Shown here piece by piece: positions 1-5,089 of a DNA stretch of 5,474 nt (positions are counted from its first letter, which is position 1; every line of letters begins with the position of its first letter). Under the pieces are notes generated by a model. The model did not search any database. It saw only the letters and a list, made by a program, of their open reading frames with translations, and was not told the DNA's origin. Source of the stretch: Oscillibacter sp. (GTDB lineage: Bacteria > Bacillota > Clostridia > Oscillospirales > Oscillospiraceae); NCBI GenBank assembly GCA_009773995.1, contig VSMY01000146.1:1-5474 (forward strand), in the 5' to 3' direction. The translations under genes were made by a program, and so were the position numbers.

Positions 1-7
1 ATCTGAG

Positions 8-26
8 TATAACAGACAGATATAAC
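8..26 (+). promoter_or_regulatory. Candidate -10 elements upstream of the binding-protein gene
   Basis: Two copies of TATAAC lie at 8-13 and 21-26, each one base from the sigma-A -10 consensus TATAAT. They sit 55-75 bases before the start codon at 81, a reasonable distance for a promoter of the first gene. The -35 hexamer for the second copy would fall at or before the left edge of the window, so the promoter cannot be confirmed. No operator palindrome is evident in the visible part. Confidence 0.3.
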
Positions 27-46
27 GCCCGGCGGGGACGCCAGGC
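27..46 (+). other. 5'-UTR hairpin before the binding-protein gene
   Basis: Bases 27-34 (GCCCGGCG) pair with 39-46 (CGCCAGGC) around a GGGA loop, with one C/A mismatch. An A-rich stretch follows instead of a run of T, so it does not look like a terminator on this strand. It would fall in the leader of the binding-protein mRNA if transcription starts at the -10 candidates just upstream. It could stabilise the 5' end or be incidental in GC-rich DNA. Confidence 0.35.
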
Positions 47-80
47 AAAACGAAAAAATGAAGAAGAGGAGCGAACCACT

Positions 81-1088
81 ATGAAAAGAAGATTTGCGCT
101 TTTGCTGGTATGCGTCATGACCATCGGCCTGCTAGCGGCCTGCGGCCAGAAGACCGACGCCCCCGCCGATTCCGGCCCCGCCCAGAGCGACGGCGGCAGC
201 TCCGACGGCGGCAAAACCTACAAGATCGGCTACTCCATGCCCGCCCGGGACCAGTTCCAGACCTCTATGGAAAAGGCCATCCAGGCCAAGGCGGAGACCG
301 AGGGCATTGAAATCAACATCCTGGACGCCGCCAGCGACGTCTCCGCCCAGATCTCCCACGTCCAGACCTGGGAGGCCGACGGCTATGACGCGGTCATTGT
401 GGGCCTGTGCAACAATGACTCCGCCGCCGACGTTCTGGCCGCGGCCGGTGACATGAAGGTGGTCTTCGTCAACCGCCAGCCCAGCCTGGACGTGCTTCAG
501 GACGGCAAGGTGGTCTACGTAGGCACCGATGAGACCCTCTACGGCACCGAGCAGGGCAACTACCTGACCAAGCTCTTCCAAGCCGACGGGAAAACCGACG
601 TAAACATCGCCATGTTCATGGGTGAGCTGGGCCTGGACAATGTGACCAAGAGGACCCAGTCCGCCAAAGACGCCCTGGCGGCCAACGGAATCAACGCCAC
701 CTATGTGGAAAACACGGCCAACTGGGACCGGATGAAAGCTATGGACCTGTTCAGCCAAATGATGAACACCGGAGATGTCTATGACGCGGTCATCTGCAAC
801 AACGATGAAATGGCCCTGGGGGTCATCGAAGCCATGCAGACCAACGGAAACAAAGAGATCATCTGCCCGGTGGTGGGCATCGACGCTACGGACGTGGGCT
901 GCGCCGCCGTCAAGGCGGGCACCATGGCCTGCTCCGTCTTCCAAGATCCCGTCGCGCAGGGCGAGGGCACCATCCTCTGCGCCTTGGGCCTGCTGAACGG
1001 CACCGAGGTAGACGGCCTGGTGGACAACTACTACAACATCCTGCCTCAGCTGGTGACGGCAGAGAACGTGGACGATTTCATCAAGTAA
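81..1088 (+). CDS. Sugar/cyclitol ABC transporter substrate-binding lipoprotein
   Basis: This 335-residue protein is a type 1 periplasmic-binding-protein-fold solute receptor (ribose/galactose/inositol class, Peripl_BP_4 type), anchored outside the membrane as a lipoprotein. The signal peptide has a KRR n-region, a hydrophobic core and the lipobox LAAC with the lipidated cysteine at residue 21. A Gly/Ser/Asp/Pro-rich linker spans about residues 22-45. Fold landmarks are KIGYSMP (48-54), VVFVNRQP (127-134), YVGTDE (146-151), ICNNDEMALG (238-247), VVGIDAT (264-270) and VFQDP (286-290). Residues N131/R132, N241/D242, D268 and Q288/D289 sit where relatives contact sugar hydroxyls. The start is supported by AGAGGAG at 65-71. 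A hairpin follows and then three cyclitol/sugar-type enzyme genes, suggesting uptake of their substrate. Permease and ATPase genes are not visible. The family is clear; the ligand (ribose, galactose, inositol or other) is not. Confidence 0.93.
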   Translation: MKRRFALLLVCVMTIGLLAACGQKTDAPADSGPAQSDGGSSDGGKTYKIGYSMPARDQFQTSMEKAIQAKAETEGIEINILDAASDVSAQISHVQTWEADGYDAVIVGLCNNDSAADVLAAAGDMKVVFVNRQPSLDVLQDGKVVYVGTDETLYGTEQGNYLTKLFQADGKTDVNIAMFMGELGLDNVTKRTQSAKDALAANGINATYVENTANWDRMKAMDLFSQMMNTGDVYDAVICNNDEMALGVIEAMQTNGNKEIICPVVGIDATDVGCAAVKAGTMACSVFQDPVAQGEGTILCALGLLNGTEVDGLVDNYYNILPQLVTAENVDDFIK

Positions 1089-1111
1089 GCGGTACATCCT
1101 AACCGGACGAT

Positions 1112-1146
1112 GGGGGCGGGGCACCTTCGCTCCGCCCCCTTCTCTC
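1112..1146 (+). terminator. Strong hairpin after the binding-protein gene (terminator or attenuator)
   Basis: Bases 1112-1122 pair with 1129-1139 in an 11-bp, almost all G-C stem with one G/T wobble and a six-base loop (ACCTTC). The tail TTCTCTC is pyrimidine-rich but not a clean T run, so termination may be partial. It lies between the receptor gene and the enzyme genes, with no convincing new promoter after it. A partial terminator or mRNA-stabilising structure that keeps receptor transcript above enzyme transcript is a reasonable inference. Confidence 0.65.
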
Positions 1147-1186
1147 TTCATAAAATCCCCATGAAAGACTGAAAGGAGACGCCTTT

Positions 1187-2119
1187 ATGGGAATGAGCAT
1201 CTGCGGCGCGCCCTGCTGCTGGGGCGTGGACGACCCGAAGAACCCCTACCTGCCCCCGTGGCAGAGAGTGCTGAAAGAAGCCGGGCTGGCGGGCTACCGG
1301 GCCATCGAGCTGGGGCCCTACGGCTATCTGCCCATTGACGCGGTGGTCGTCTCCGAGGAACTGGAGCGGAACGGCCTGGCCATCGTGGCGGGCACCATCT
1401 TCCACGACCTGCTGGACCCCGCCAATCAGGAGAGCGTCCTGAAGGCGGTGGACGACATCTGCACCCTCATCACCGACAGCCGTCTGCCCCGCCTGCCCCG
1501 GCATGAGGGTCAGAAATTCCCCACACCCTACATGACCGTCATGGACTGGGGCCACGACGAGCGGGACTACGCTGCGGGCCATCCCGACCGGGCCCCCCGC
1601 CTCTCCCCGGAGGAATGGAAGGGCTTCACGGCAAACGTCCGGGCCGTCTGCGAGCGGGCGAACGAGTACGGCGTCCGGCCCGTTATTCATCCTCACGCCG
1701 GGGGTTACATCGAGTTCGAGGACGAGATCGCGGCGGTGGTCCGGGATATTCCCTATGAGATTGCTGGCCTGTGCCTGGACACGGGGCATCTCTACTACTC
1801 GGGCATGGACCCGGTGGCGTACCTGAAAAAATATGCCGACCGGCTGGACTACGTCCACTTCAAGGACGTGAACGAGAGCGTCTACAAGGAGGTTCTGGGA
1901 GAGCGTATCCGCTTCTTCGACGGCTGCGGCAAGGGCTCCATGTGCCCCATCGGTACGGGGAGCCTGGATTACCCGGGCATCAAACAGGCGCTGGAGGACA
2001 TCGGCTACAGCGGCTACATCACCATTGAGCAGGAGCGGGACCCCCGGAATTCCGACACCAGCCTGCGGGATGTGAAGGCCAGCGTGGACTACCTGAAGAG
2101 CGTGGGCTATCAGATTTGA
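1187..2119 (+). CDS. IolE-like sugar phosphate isomerase/epimerase-family TIM-barrel enzyme
   Basis: This 310-residue cytoplasmic protein belongs to the xylose-isomerase-like TIM-barrel superfamily (AP_endonuc_2 type) and most resembles IolE, the 2-keto-myo-inositol dehydratase. IolE-style landmarks are an N-terminal GAP-x2-WGVDDP segment (7-17), AIELGPYGY (39-47), the HPH motif at 168-170 followed by E176 and DEI (179-181), LDTGHLYYSGMDP (197-209), DYVHFKDV (221-228), a G-x-G-SLDY stretch (256-262) and the terminal IEQERDP (280-286). H168, H170, E176, D198, H201, H224 and E281/E283 are candidate metal or catalytic ligands. The length fits IolE (about 300). AAAGGAG at 1172-1178, eight bases before ATG, fixes the start. 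The next gene is an oxidoreductase that could make the keto substrate. The N-terminus has an unusual C6/C10/C11 cluster. Family is secure, but exact activity (dehydratase, epimerase or isomerase) is inferred. Confidence 0.88.
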   Translation: MGMSICGAPCCWGVDDPKNPYLPPWQRVLKEAGLAGYRAIELGPYGYLPIDAVVVSEELERNGLAIVAGTIFHDLLDPANQESVLKAVDDICTLITDSRLPRLPRHEGQKFPTPYMTVMDWGHDERDYAAGHPDRAPRLSPEEWKGFTANVRAVCERANEYGVRPVIHPHAGGYIEFEDEIAAVVRDIPYEIAGLCLDTGHLYYSGMDPVAYLKKYADRLDYVHFKDVNESVYKEVLGERIRFFDGCGKGSMCPIGTGSLDYPGIKQALEDIGYSGYITIEQERDPRNSDTSLRDVKASVDYLKSVGYQI

Positions 2120-2161
2120 CCTGCTTGCAATTTTAATAATTTGATAAGGAGATGATTCTCT

Positions 2162-3337
2162 ATGATCGACGGTTCCAAGGTCCTTGACCATCCCATCCGC
2201 TGGGCCATGGTGGGCGGCGGCAAGGGCAGCCAAATCGGCTACATCCACCGTTCCGCCGCCCTGCGGGACAATTCCTTCCAGCTGGTAGCGGGCGCGTTCG
2301 ACATCGTGCCGGAGCGGGGCATGGCCTTCGCCGCGGAGCTGGGAGTAGCCCCGGACCGCTGCTACCCGGACTACACGACCATGTTCGCCGAGGAGGCCAA
2401 GCGGCCCGACGGCATTGAGGCGGTGTCCATCGCCACGCCCAACGGGACTCACTTTGCGATTTGCAAGGCTGCCCTAGAGGCGGGGCTCCACGTGGTCTGC
2501 GAGAAGCCCCTGTGCTTTACCTCTGTCGAGGCGGAGGAGTTGGTGGCCCTGGCGAAAGAGAAAAAACGGGTCCTCGGCGTGACCTATGGCTACTCCGGCC
2601 ACCAGATGATCCAGCAGGCCCGGCAGATGATCAAGCACGGCGACTTGGGAGAAATCCGTGTCATCAATATGAGCTTTGCCTTCGGCGGCTATAATGTGAA
2701 GGTAGAGGACACGGTCCCCGCCGCCAAATGGCGCTTTGACCCCACCAAGGCGGGTCCCTCTTTCGCCCTGGGGGATGTGGGCACCCATCCTCTTTTCATC
2801 ATTGAGGCCATGATCCCGGATATGGAGATCAAGGAGCTGATGTGCACGAAACGGGCTTTCGTGGAGGGCCGCCAGCTGGAGGACAACGCCTTCGTCATTA
2901 TGAATCTGAAGGGCACCAAGTCCGTTCAGGATGGGGCCCAGGTCTACTGCTGGGCCAGCTCCATCAACTGCGGCGCGCGGCACTACCACAAAATCCGGGT
3001 CGTGGGCTCCAAGGCGTCCATCGAGTGGGACGACGAGCGGCCCAACCAGATGACCTATGAGATCGAGGGCGAGCCCGTCCGCGTACTGGAGCGTGGCGCG
3101 GGCTACCTCTACCCTGAGGCCAAGGCGGAGGACCGCATCGGCGGCGGCCATGCCGAGGGTCTGTTCGAGGCTTGGGCCAACCTCTACCGCCGCTTTGCTG
3201 TCGCTATGTCCGGCGGTGGTCATGAGGAATATGGAGACTTCTGGTATCCCAGCGTAGAGTCTGGCGCCCAGGGCGTGAAGTGGATTGAGAAGTGTGTGGA
3301 GTCCGCTGAGCACGGCTCCTCCTGGGTGGAGTTTTAA
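2162..3337 (+). CDS. Gfo/Idh/MocA-family NAD(P)-dependent oxidoreductase
   Basis: This 391-residue cytoplasmic dehydrogenase has the Gfo/Idh/MocA two-domain layout. An N-terminal Rossmann domain begins at IRWAMVGGGKGSQIG (12-26). The SIATPNGTH segment (89-97) and the hallmark EKPL (114-117) follow; K115 is the usual catalytic lysine. The C-terminal domain has the D-x-G-x-H motif at D205-V-G-T-H209. A later GGGHAEGLFEAWANLYRRF stretch (327-345) is typical of the longer members. Such enzymes reversibly oxidise a ring hydroxyl of sugars or cyclitols (inositol 2-dehydrogenase, glucose-fructose oxidoreductase, 3-keto-glycoside formers). The protein is about 50 residues longer than typical IolG, so it is probably not the classical inositol dehydrogenase. 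AAGGAG at 2146-2151 supports the start, 42 bases after the IolE-like gene. Likely role: make a keto compound for one or both neighbouring TIM barrels. Substrate and cofactor preference are unresolved. Confidence 0.92.
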   Translation: MIDGSKVLDHPIRWAMVGGGKGSQIGYIHRSAALRDNSFQLVAGAFDIVPERGMAFAAELGVAPDRCYPDYTTMFAEEAKRPDGIEAVSIATPNGTHFAICKAALEAGLHVVCEKPLCFTSVEAEELVALAKEKKRVLGVTYGYSGHQMIQQARQMIKHGDLGEIRVINMSFAFGGYNVKVEDTVPAAKWRFDPTKAGPSFALGDVGTHPLFIIEAMIPDMEIKELMCTKRAFVEGRQLEDNAFVIMNLKGTKSVQDGAQVYCWASSINCGARHYHKIRVVGSKASIEWDDERPNQMTYEIEGEPVRVLERGAGYLYPEAKAEDRIGGGHAEGLFEAWANLYRRFAVAMSGGGHEEYGDFWYPSVESGAQGVKWIEKCVESAEHGSSWVEF

Positions 3338-3367
3338 GCGGTACGCTTTTGGAAAGGAGCGCATACT

Positions 3368-4288
3368 ATGAAAATTGCCTTTGACGTTGACGTCTTAGCC
3401 AAGCAAATGCCTGTTCGGGACTATGTCCGCAAGGTGGCCGACTGGGGCTACAAGTACATCGAGCAGTCCCCGCACCCCCGGATCAACCCCTTCTACAAGC
3501 ACCCCCTCTTCTCCAAGGAGTGCGAGGAGGAGTACCGCAAGGCCCTGAAGGAGACCGGCGTGGAGATTTCCTCCTTCATCGTGGTCTACCGCTGGTCCGG
3601 CCCCACCGAGGAACAGCGGCAGCACGCCGTGGCCAACTGGAAGCGGATGATCCAGATCGCCGTGGACATGGGCGTCCCCGTCATCAACACGGAGTTCTCC
3701 GGCGACCCCAATCAGCAGGAGCTCTGCAACGGCATGTTCTTCCGCTCCATGGAGGAGCTGCTCCCCATCATTGAGCGGGAGGGTCTGCGCGTTGAGATTC
3801 AGTCCCATCCCTATGACTTCTGTGAGCTGAACGACGAGACCTGTGACATCGTGAAGTCCTTCCGGTCCAGGAACCTGGGCTATGTGTACTCGGCCTCCCA
3901 CGGCTTCTTCTACGATCAGGGCAAGGGCGACGTGCGCCACATGCTGAAATACGCCGGCGATGAGCTGACCCACGTGCTGCTGGCGGACACCTGGAACCAG
4001 ACGAAGGACTGCCGCTACATCCTGAATCCCCCCTGGCTGAACGCCAGAGGCCGGGCGGACGTGACCATCCACCAGCACACGGCCATGGGCGAGGGCGAAG
4101 TGGACTTCGACGGCATCTTCGAGACCCTGCGGGAAATGGACTTCGCCAATAAACAGCTCAAGCCCGACGCGCCCAAAGTGGGCGGGGACAACATCATCTG
4201 TGTCAGCTACTTCGGCTTCCCGGAGAAGATGGACCAGCAGGCCCCCGAGGCCCTGGAGCGGATCAAGAGCGAACTTCTTAACAAGTAA
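3368..4288 (+). CDS. IolH-like xylose-isomerase-type TIM-barrel protein
   Basis: This 306-residue cytoplasmic protein belongs to the sugar phosphate isomerase/epimerase (xylose-isomerase-like TIM barrel) superfamily but is clearly distinct from the IolE-like protein upstream. Landmarks are MKIAFDVDVL (1-10), YIEQSPHPRINPF (30-42), VYRWSGP (73-79), INTEFSGDPNQ (106-116), EIQSHPYDF (143-151), SASHGFFYD (175-183), THVLLADT (201-208), IHQH (234-237) and GEGEVDFDGIF (241-251). The RWSGP and H-x-H/GEGEVDF stretches recall inositol-cluster IolH proteins; this is from memory of the family. E143, H147, H178, H202, D207, H235 and H237 could form a metal site, but the usual aspartate of LDTGH and the terminal-strand glutamate appear to be S175 and S280. 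AAAGGAG at 3353-3359 fixes the start, 30 bases after the oxidoreductase. A role in handling the keto intermediate is inferred. Confidence 0.87.
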   Translation: MKIAFDVDVLAKQMPVRDYVRKVADWGYKYIEQSPHPRINPFYKHPLFSKECEEEYRKALKETGVEISSFIVVYRWSGPTEEQRQHAVANWKRMIQIAVDMGVPVINTEFSGDPNQQELCNGMFFRSMEELLPIIEREGLRVEIQSHPYDFCELNDETCDIVKSFRSRNLGYVYSASHGFFYDQGKGDVRHMLKYAGDELTHVLLADTWNQTKDCRYILNPPWLNARGRADVTIHQHTAMGEGEVDFDGIFETLREMDFANKQLKPDAPKVGGDNIICVSYFGFPEKMDQQAPEALERIKSELLNK

Positions 4289-4325
4289 AGCGGGAAACCG
4301 TTTTACATACTTCTTTTCTCGGTGG

Positions 4326-4357
4326 GACGCCCAATCGGAAACGGTTGGGCGTCTTGC
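4326..4357 (+). terminator. Operon-end intrinsic terminator
   Basis: Bases 4326-4337 (GACGCCCAATCG) pair with 4342-4353 in a 12-bp stem with one T/G wobble, capped by the tetraloop GAAA. The stem begins 37 bases after the stop of the last enzyme gene. The downstream tail TTGCCTATAAAA has only a short T run, so termination may be less than complete or may need a factor. It is the only strong structure between the operon and the non-coding region and is the natural 3' end of the enzyme transcript. Confidence 0.7.
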
Positions 4358-4369
4358 CTATAAAAGTCC

Positions 4370-4391
4370 TGACTACTATTTGACTACTGTT
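4370..4391 (+). repeat. Two tandem 11-bp direct repeats (TGACTACTRTT)
   Basis: TGACTACTATT (4370-4380) is followed directly by TGACTACTGTT (4381-4391), differing at one base. The repeat lies about 150 bases upstream of the tRNA-like 3' end. Short direct repeats at such a distance are a feature of arm-type recombinase binding sites, and similar reiterated GACTAC text occurs at the 3' ends of some clostridial integrase genes (from memory). No integrase coding sequence is present here, so this is at most a remnant. Confidence 0.5.
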
Positions 4392-4541
4392 TTGAGGATT
4401 AGGCAAAAACCGATGGAGTCATTGCGGTGCAAGGGCTCCAGCGTTGTTCCTATTTGGCTTGAAATTTGTGTAAAATCGCTGAAAGTACTGCAAATACAGG
4501 GTTTTCCCTTTGTATGTCAGAAAACTCCGACTCTAAAGGCC
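4392..4541. other. Non-coding spacer, possible integration-scar remnant
   Basis: No credible gene is seen on either strand. The plus-strand reading frame that crosses this stretch (4200-4640) begins inside the preceding enzyme gene in another frame, has no ribosome binding site, and runs through the tRNA-like segment and terminator, so it is not a real protein. Base composition is more AT-rich than the operon. The segment just before the tRNA-like fragment (4525-4541) contains CTCTAAA, which resembles an anticodon loop with CTA, but the flanking bases do not pair into an anticodon stem. Confidence 0.5.
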
Positions 4542-4569
4542 GCTGGTTCGAGTCCAGTCAGGCGTACCA
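4542..4569 (+). other. tRNA 3'-end fragment (T-arm, acceptor strand and CCA), likely attachment site
   Basis: CTGG (4543-4546) and CCAG (4554-4557) enclose a perfect seven-base T-loop TTCGAGT. A G/T fifth pair (4542/4558) completes the T-stem. CAGGCGT (4559-4565) then has the length of an acceptor 3' strand, followed by discriminator A and encoded CCA (4567-4569). The matching 5' acceptor strand ACGCCTG is absent at tRNA distance upstream, and no D-arm or pairing anticodon arm is found, so this is a 3' fragment and not a functional tRNA. Such fragments are the classical trace of integration by tyrosine recombinases into tRNA 3' ends. If so, the terminator side (right) would be the original chromosome and the left side the element. 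A decayed tRNA gene is the alternative. Confidence 0.72.
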
Positions 4570-4606
4570 AAACCCGCCGGAAACAGCTTGTTTTTGGCGG
4601 GTTTTT
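4569..4606 (+). terminator. Strong intrinsic terminator directly after the tRNA-like CCA
   Basis: AAAACCCGCC (4569-4578) pairs with GGCGGGTTTT (4596-4605). The stem continues through two G/T wobbles and AAACA/TGTTT (4581-4585 with 4589-4593) to a three-base loop. The 3' arm ends in a T run (4602-4606). The A/T-rich base of the stem makes it likely to work in both directions. It abuts the CCA, which is where a tRNA terminator normally sits, suggesting it belonged to the original tRNA gene. Confidence 0.85.
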
Positions 4607-4628
4607 CCTAAGAAATATTCGATATAAT
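4600..4628 (+). promoter_or_regulatory. Candidate promoter for the small decayed gene and flavoprotein
   Basis: TATAAT at 4623-4628 matches the sigma-A -10 consensus exactly. At 15-17 bp upstream only T-rich sequence from the terminator arm (GGTTTT/TTTTTC) is available as a poor -35. A start near 4635 would give a leader of about 35 bases before the ATG at 4671. The position after a terminator and before a well-placed ribosome binding site supports it; the weak -35 lowers confidence. Confidence 0.4.
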
Positions 4629-4670
4629 TTTATCATTTGACCACTATCGCGGAAGAAGGGGGGGTGAGCT

Positions 4671-5089
4671 ATGAGTTTTCAACTGATTTTTATTCTGGTG
4701 GTTCTAATGGTCGCCAATCAAAGCCATCGGGACTGGATACGGCTCCTGGAAATCCGTCTTTAATAGTAATCTGTTCTTTATGGGCGTCAAAAAGATCGTT
4801 CTGCTGTTTATTGGATACGGCGCAATTCGCGCTGGCAGTTCACTTCGCGGCAGACTACATTCCAAAGGCGGAGTACCTGAACGGCATTTTGCTGGAGCCC
4901 ATCGCCAAATATTTTACCAAGGTCTGCGACTCCCTGAAGCAACTGTTGAATGAGTCCACCAGAACAGAATTTCTTGCCGCCCCAGAAGACGCAGAGAAAA
5001 CTAGTCGGTCTCAAGAAGAATCTCACTTTGAACAGGATACATTAAGATATCTTCAATTTGATTTCAAAATAAGGAGTTCTGTTACATGA
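4671..5089 (+). pseudogene. Frameshifted gene for a small membrane-associated protein of unknown function
   Basis: I do not recognise the family. A good start exists: AGGGGGGGTGA precedes the ATG at 4671. Frame A encodes a hydrophobic N-terminus (MSFQLIFILVVLMVAN, then WIRLLEIRL) and stops at three consecutive stop codons (4761-4769). Skipping one T at about 4761 continues in frame B with a second hydrophobic stretch (GVKKIVLLFIGYGAIRA) to about 4833. Skipping one G at about 4834 enters frame C, which reads VHFAADYIPKAEYLNGILL, then an amphipathic segment and an acidic, Glu/Ser-rich tail, ending at 5087-5089. The restored protein would be about 138 residues with one or two membrane segments. 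Both changes equal one-base insertions. The frame C ORF extended back to a TTG at 4637 lacks a ribosome binding site. The end overlaps the next gene's start as ATGA, suggesting former translational coupling. Alternatives are an intact 30-residue membrane peptide at 4671-4763 or sequence errors. Confidence 0.5.

Noticed and set aside
58..84. Eight-codon upstream ORF overlapping the binding-protein start
   Set aside because: It has no ribosome binding site and contains the main gene's Shine-Dalgarno; nothing suggests a leader peptide.
132..1151. Long minus-strand ORF (339 residues) opposite the binding-protein gene
   Set aside because: It mirrors a clear lipoprotein gene, has Gly/Val/His-rich low-complexity sequence typical of antisense reading of GC-rich codons, and shows no family motifs.
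1151..1156. TAAAAT as a -10 box for the IolE-like gene
   Set aside because: There is no -35-like hexamer at a suitable distance; that position falls in the hairpin arm.
1148..2452. Long minus-strand ORF (434 residues) across the IolE-like and oxidoreductase genes
   Set aside because: It spans two convincing plus-strand genes and their spacer; long antisense ORFs are expected at this GC content, and no domain is seen.
3336..3348. Small hairpin AAGCG/CGCTT at the end of the oxidoreductase gene
   Set aside because: Five base pairs with a three-base loop are too weak to call a terminator, and it immediately precedes the next ribosome binding site.
2474..3364. Minus-strand ORF opposite the oxidoreductase gene
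   Set aside because: It is a shadow of the Gfo/Idh/MocA gene, with no recognisable motifs.
3395..4078. Minus-strand ORF opposite the IolH-like gene
   Set aside because: It is an antisense shadow, Val/Leu/Gly/His-rich, with no motifs.
4327..4569. Possible intron-bearing or split tRNA using ACGCCCA at 4327 as the 5' acceptor strand
   Set aside because: Only five of seven bases fit the 3' strand, the span is 243 bases, and those bases are already part of a strong terminator stem.
4200..4640. Plus-strand ORF of 146 codons after the operon
   Set aside because: It begins inside the IolH-like gene in another frame, lacks a ribosome binding site, and translates a terminator and a tRNA-like fragment.
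4637..4830. N-terminal part of the 150-codon ORF starting at a TTG at 4637
   Set aside because: There is no ribosome binding site before the TTG, and the better start and hydrophobic coding sequence lie in another frame from 4671. Only the part after about 4835 looks like real protein.
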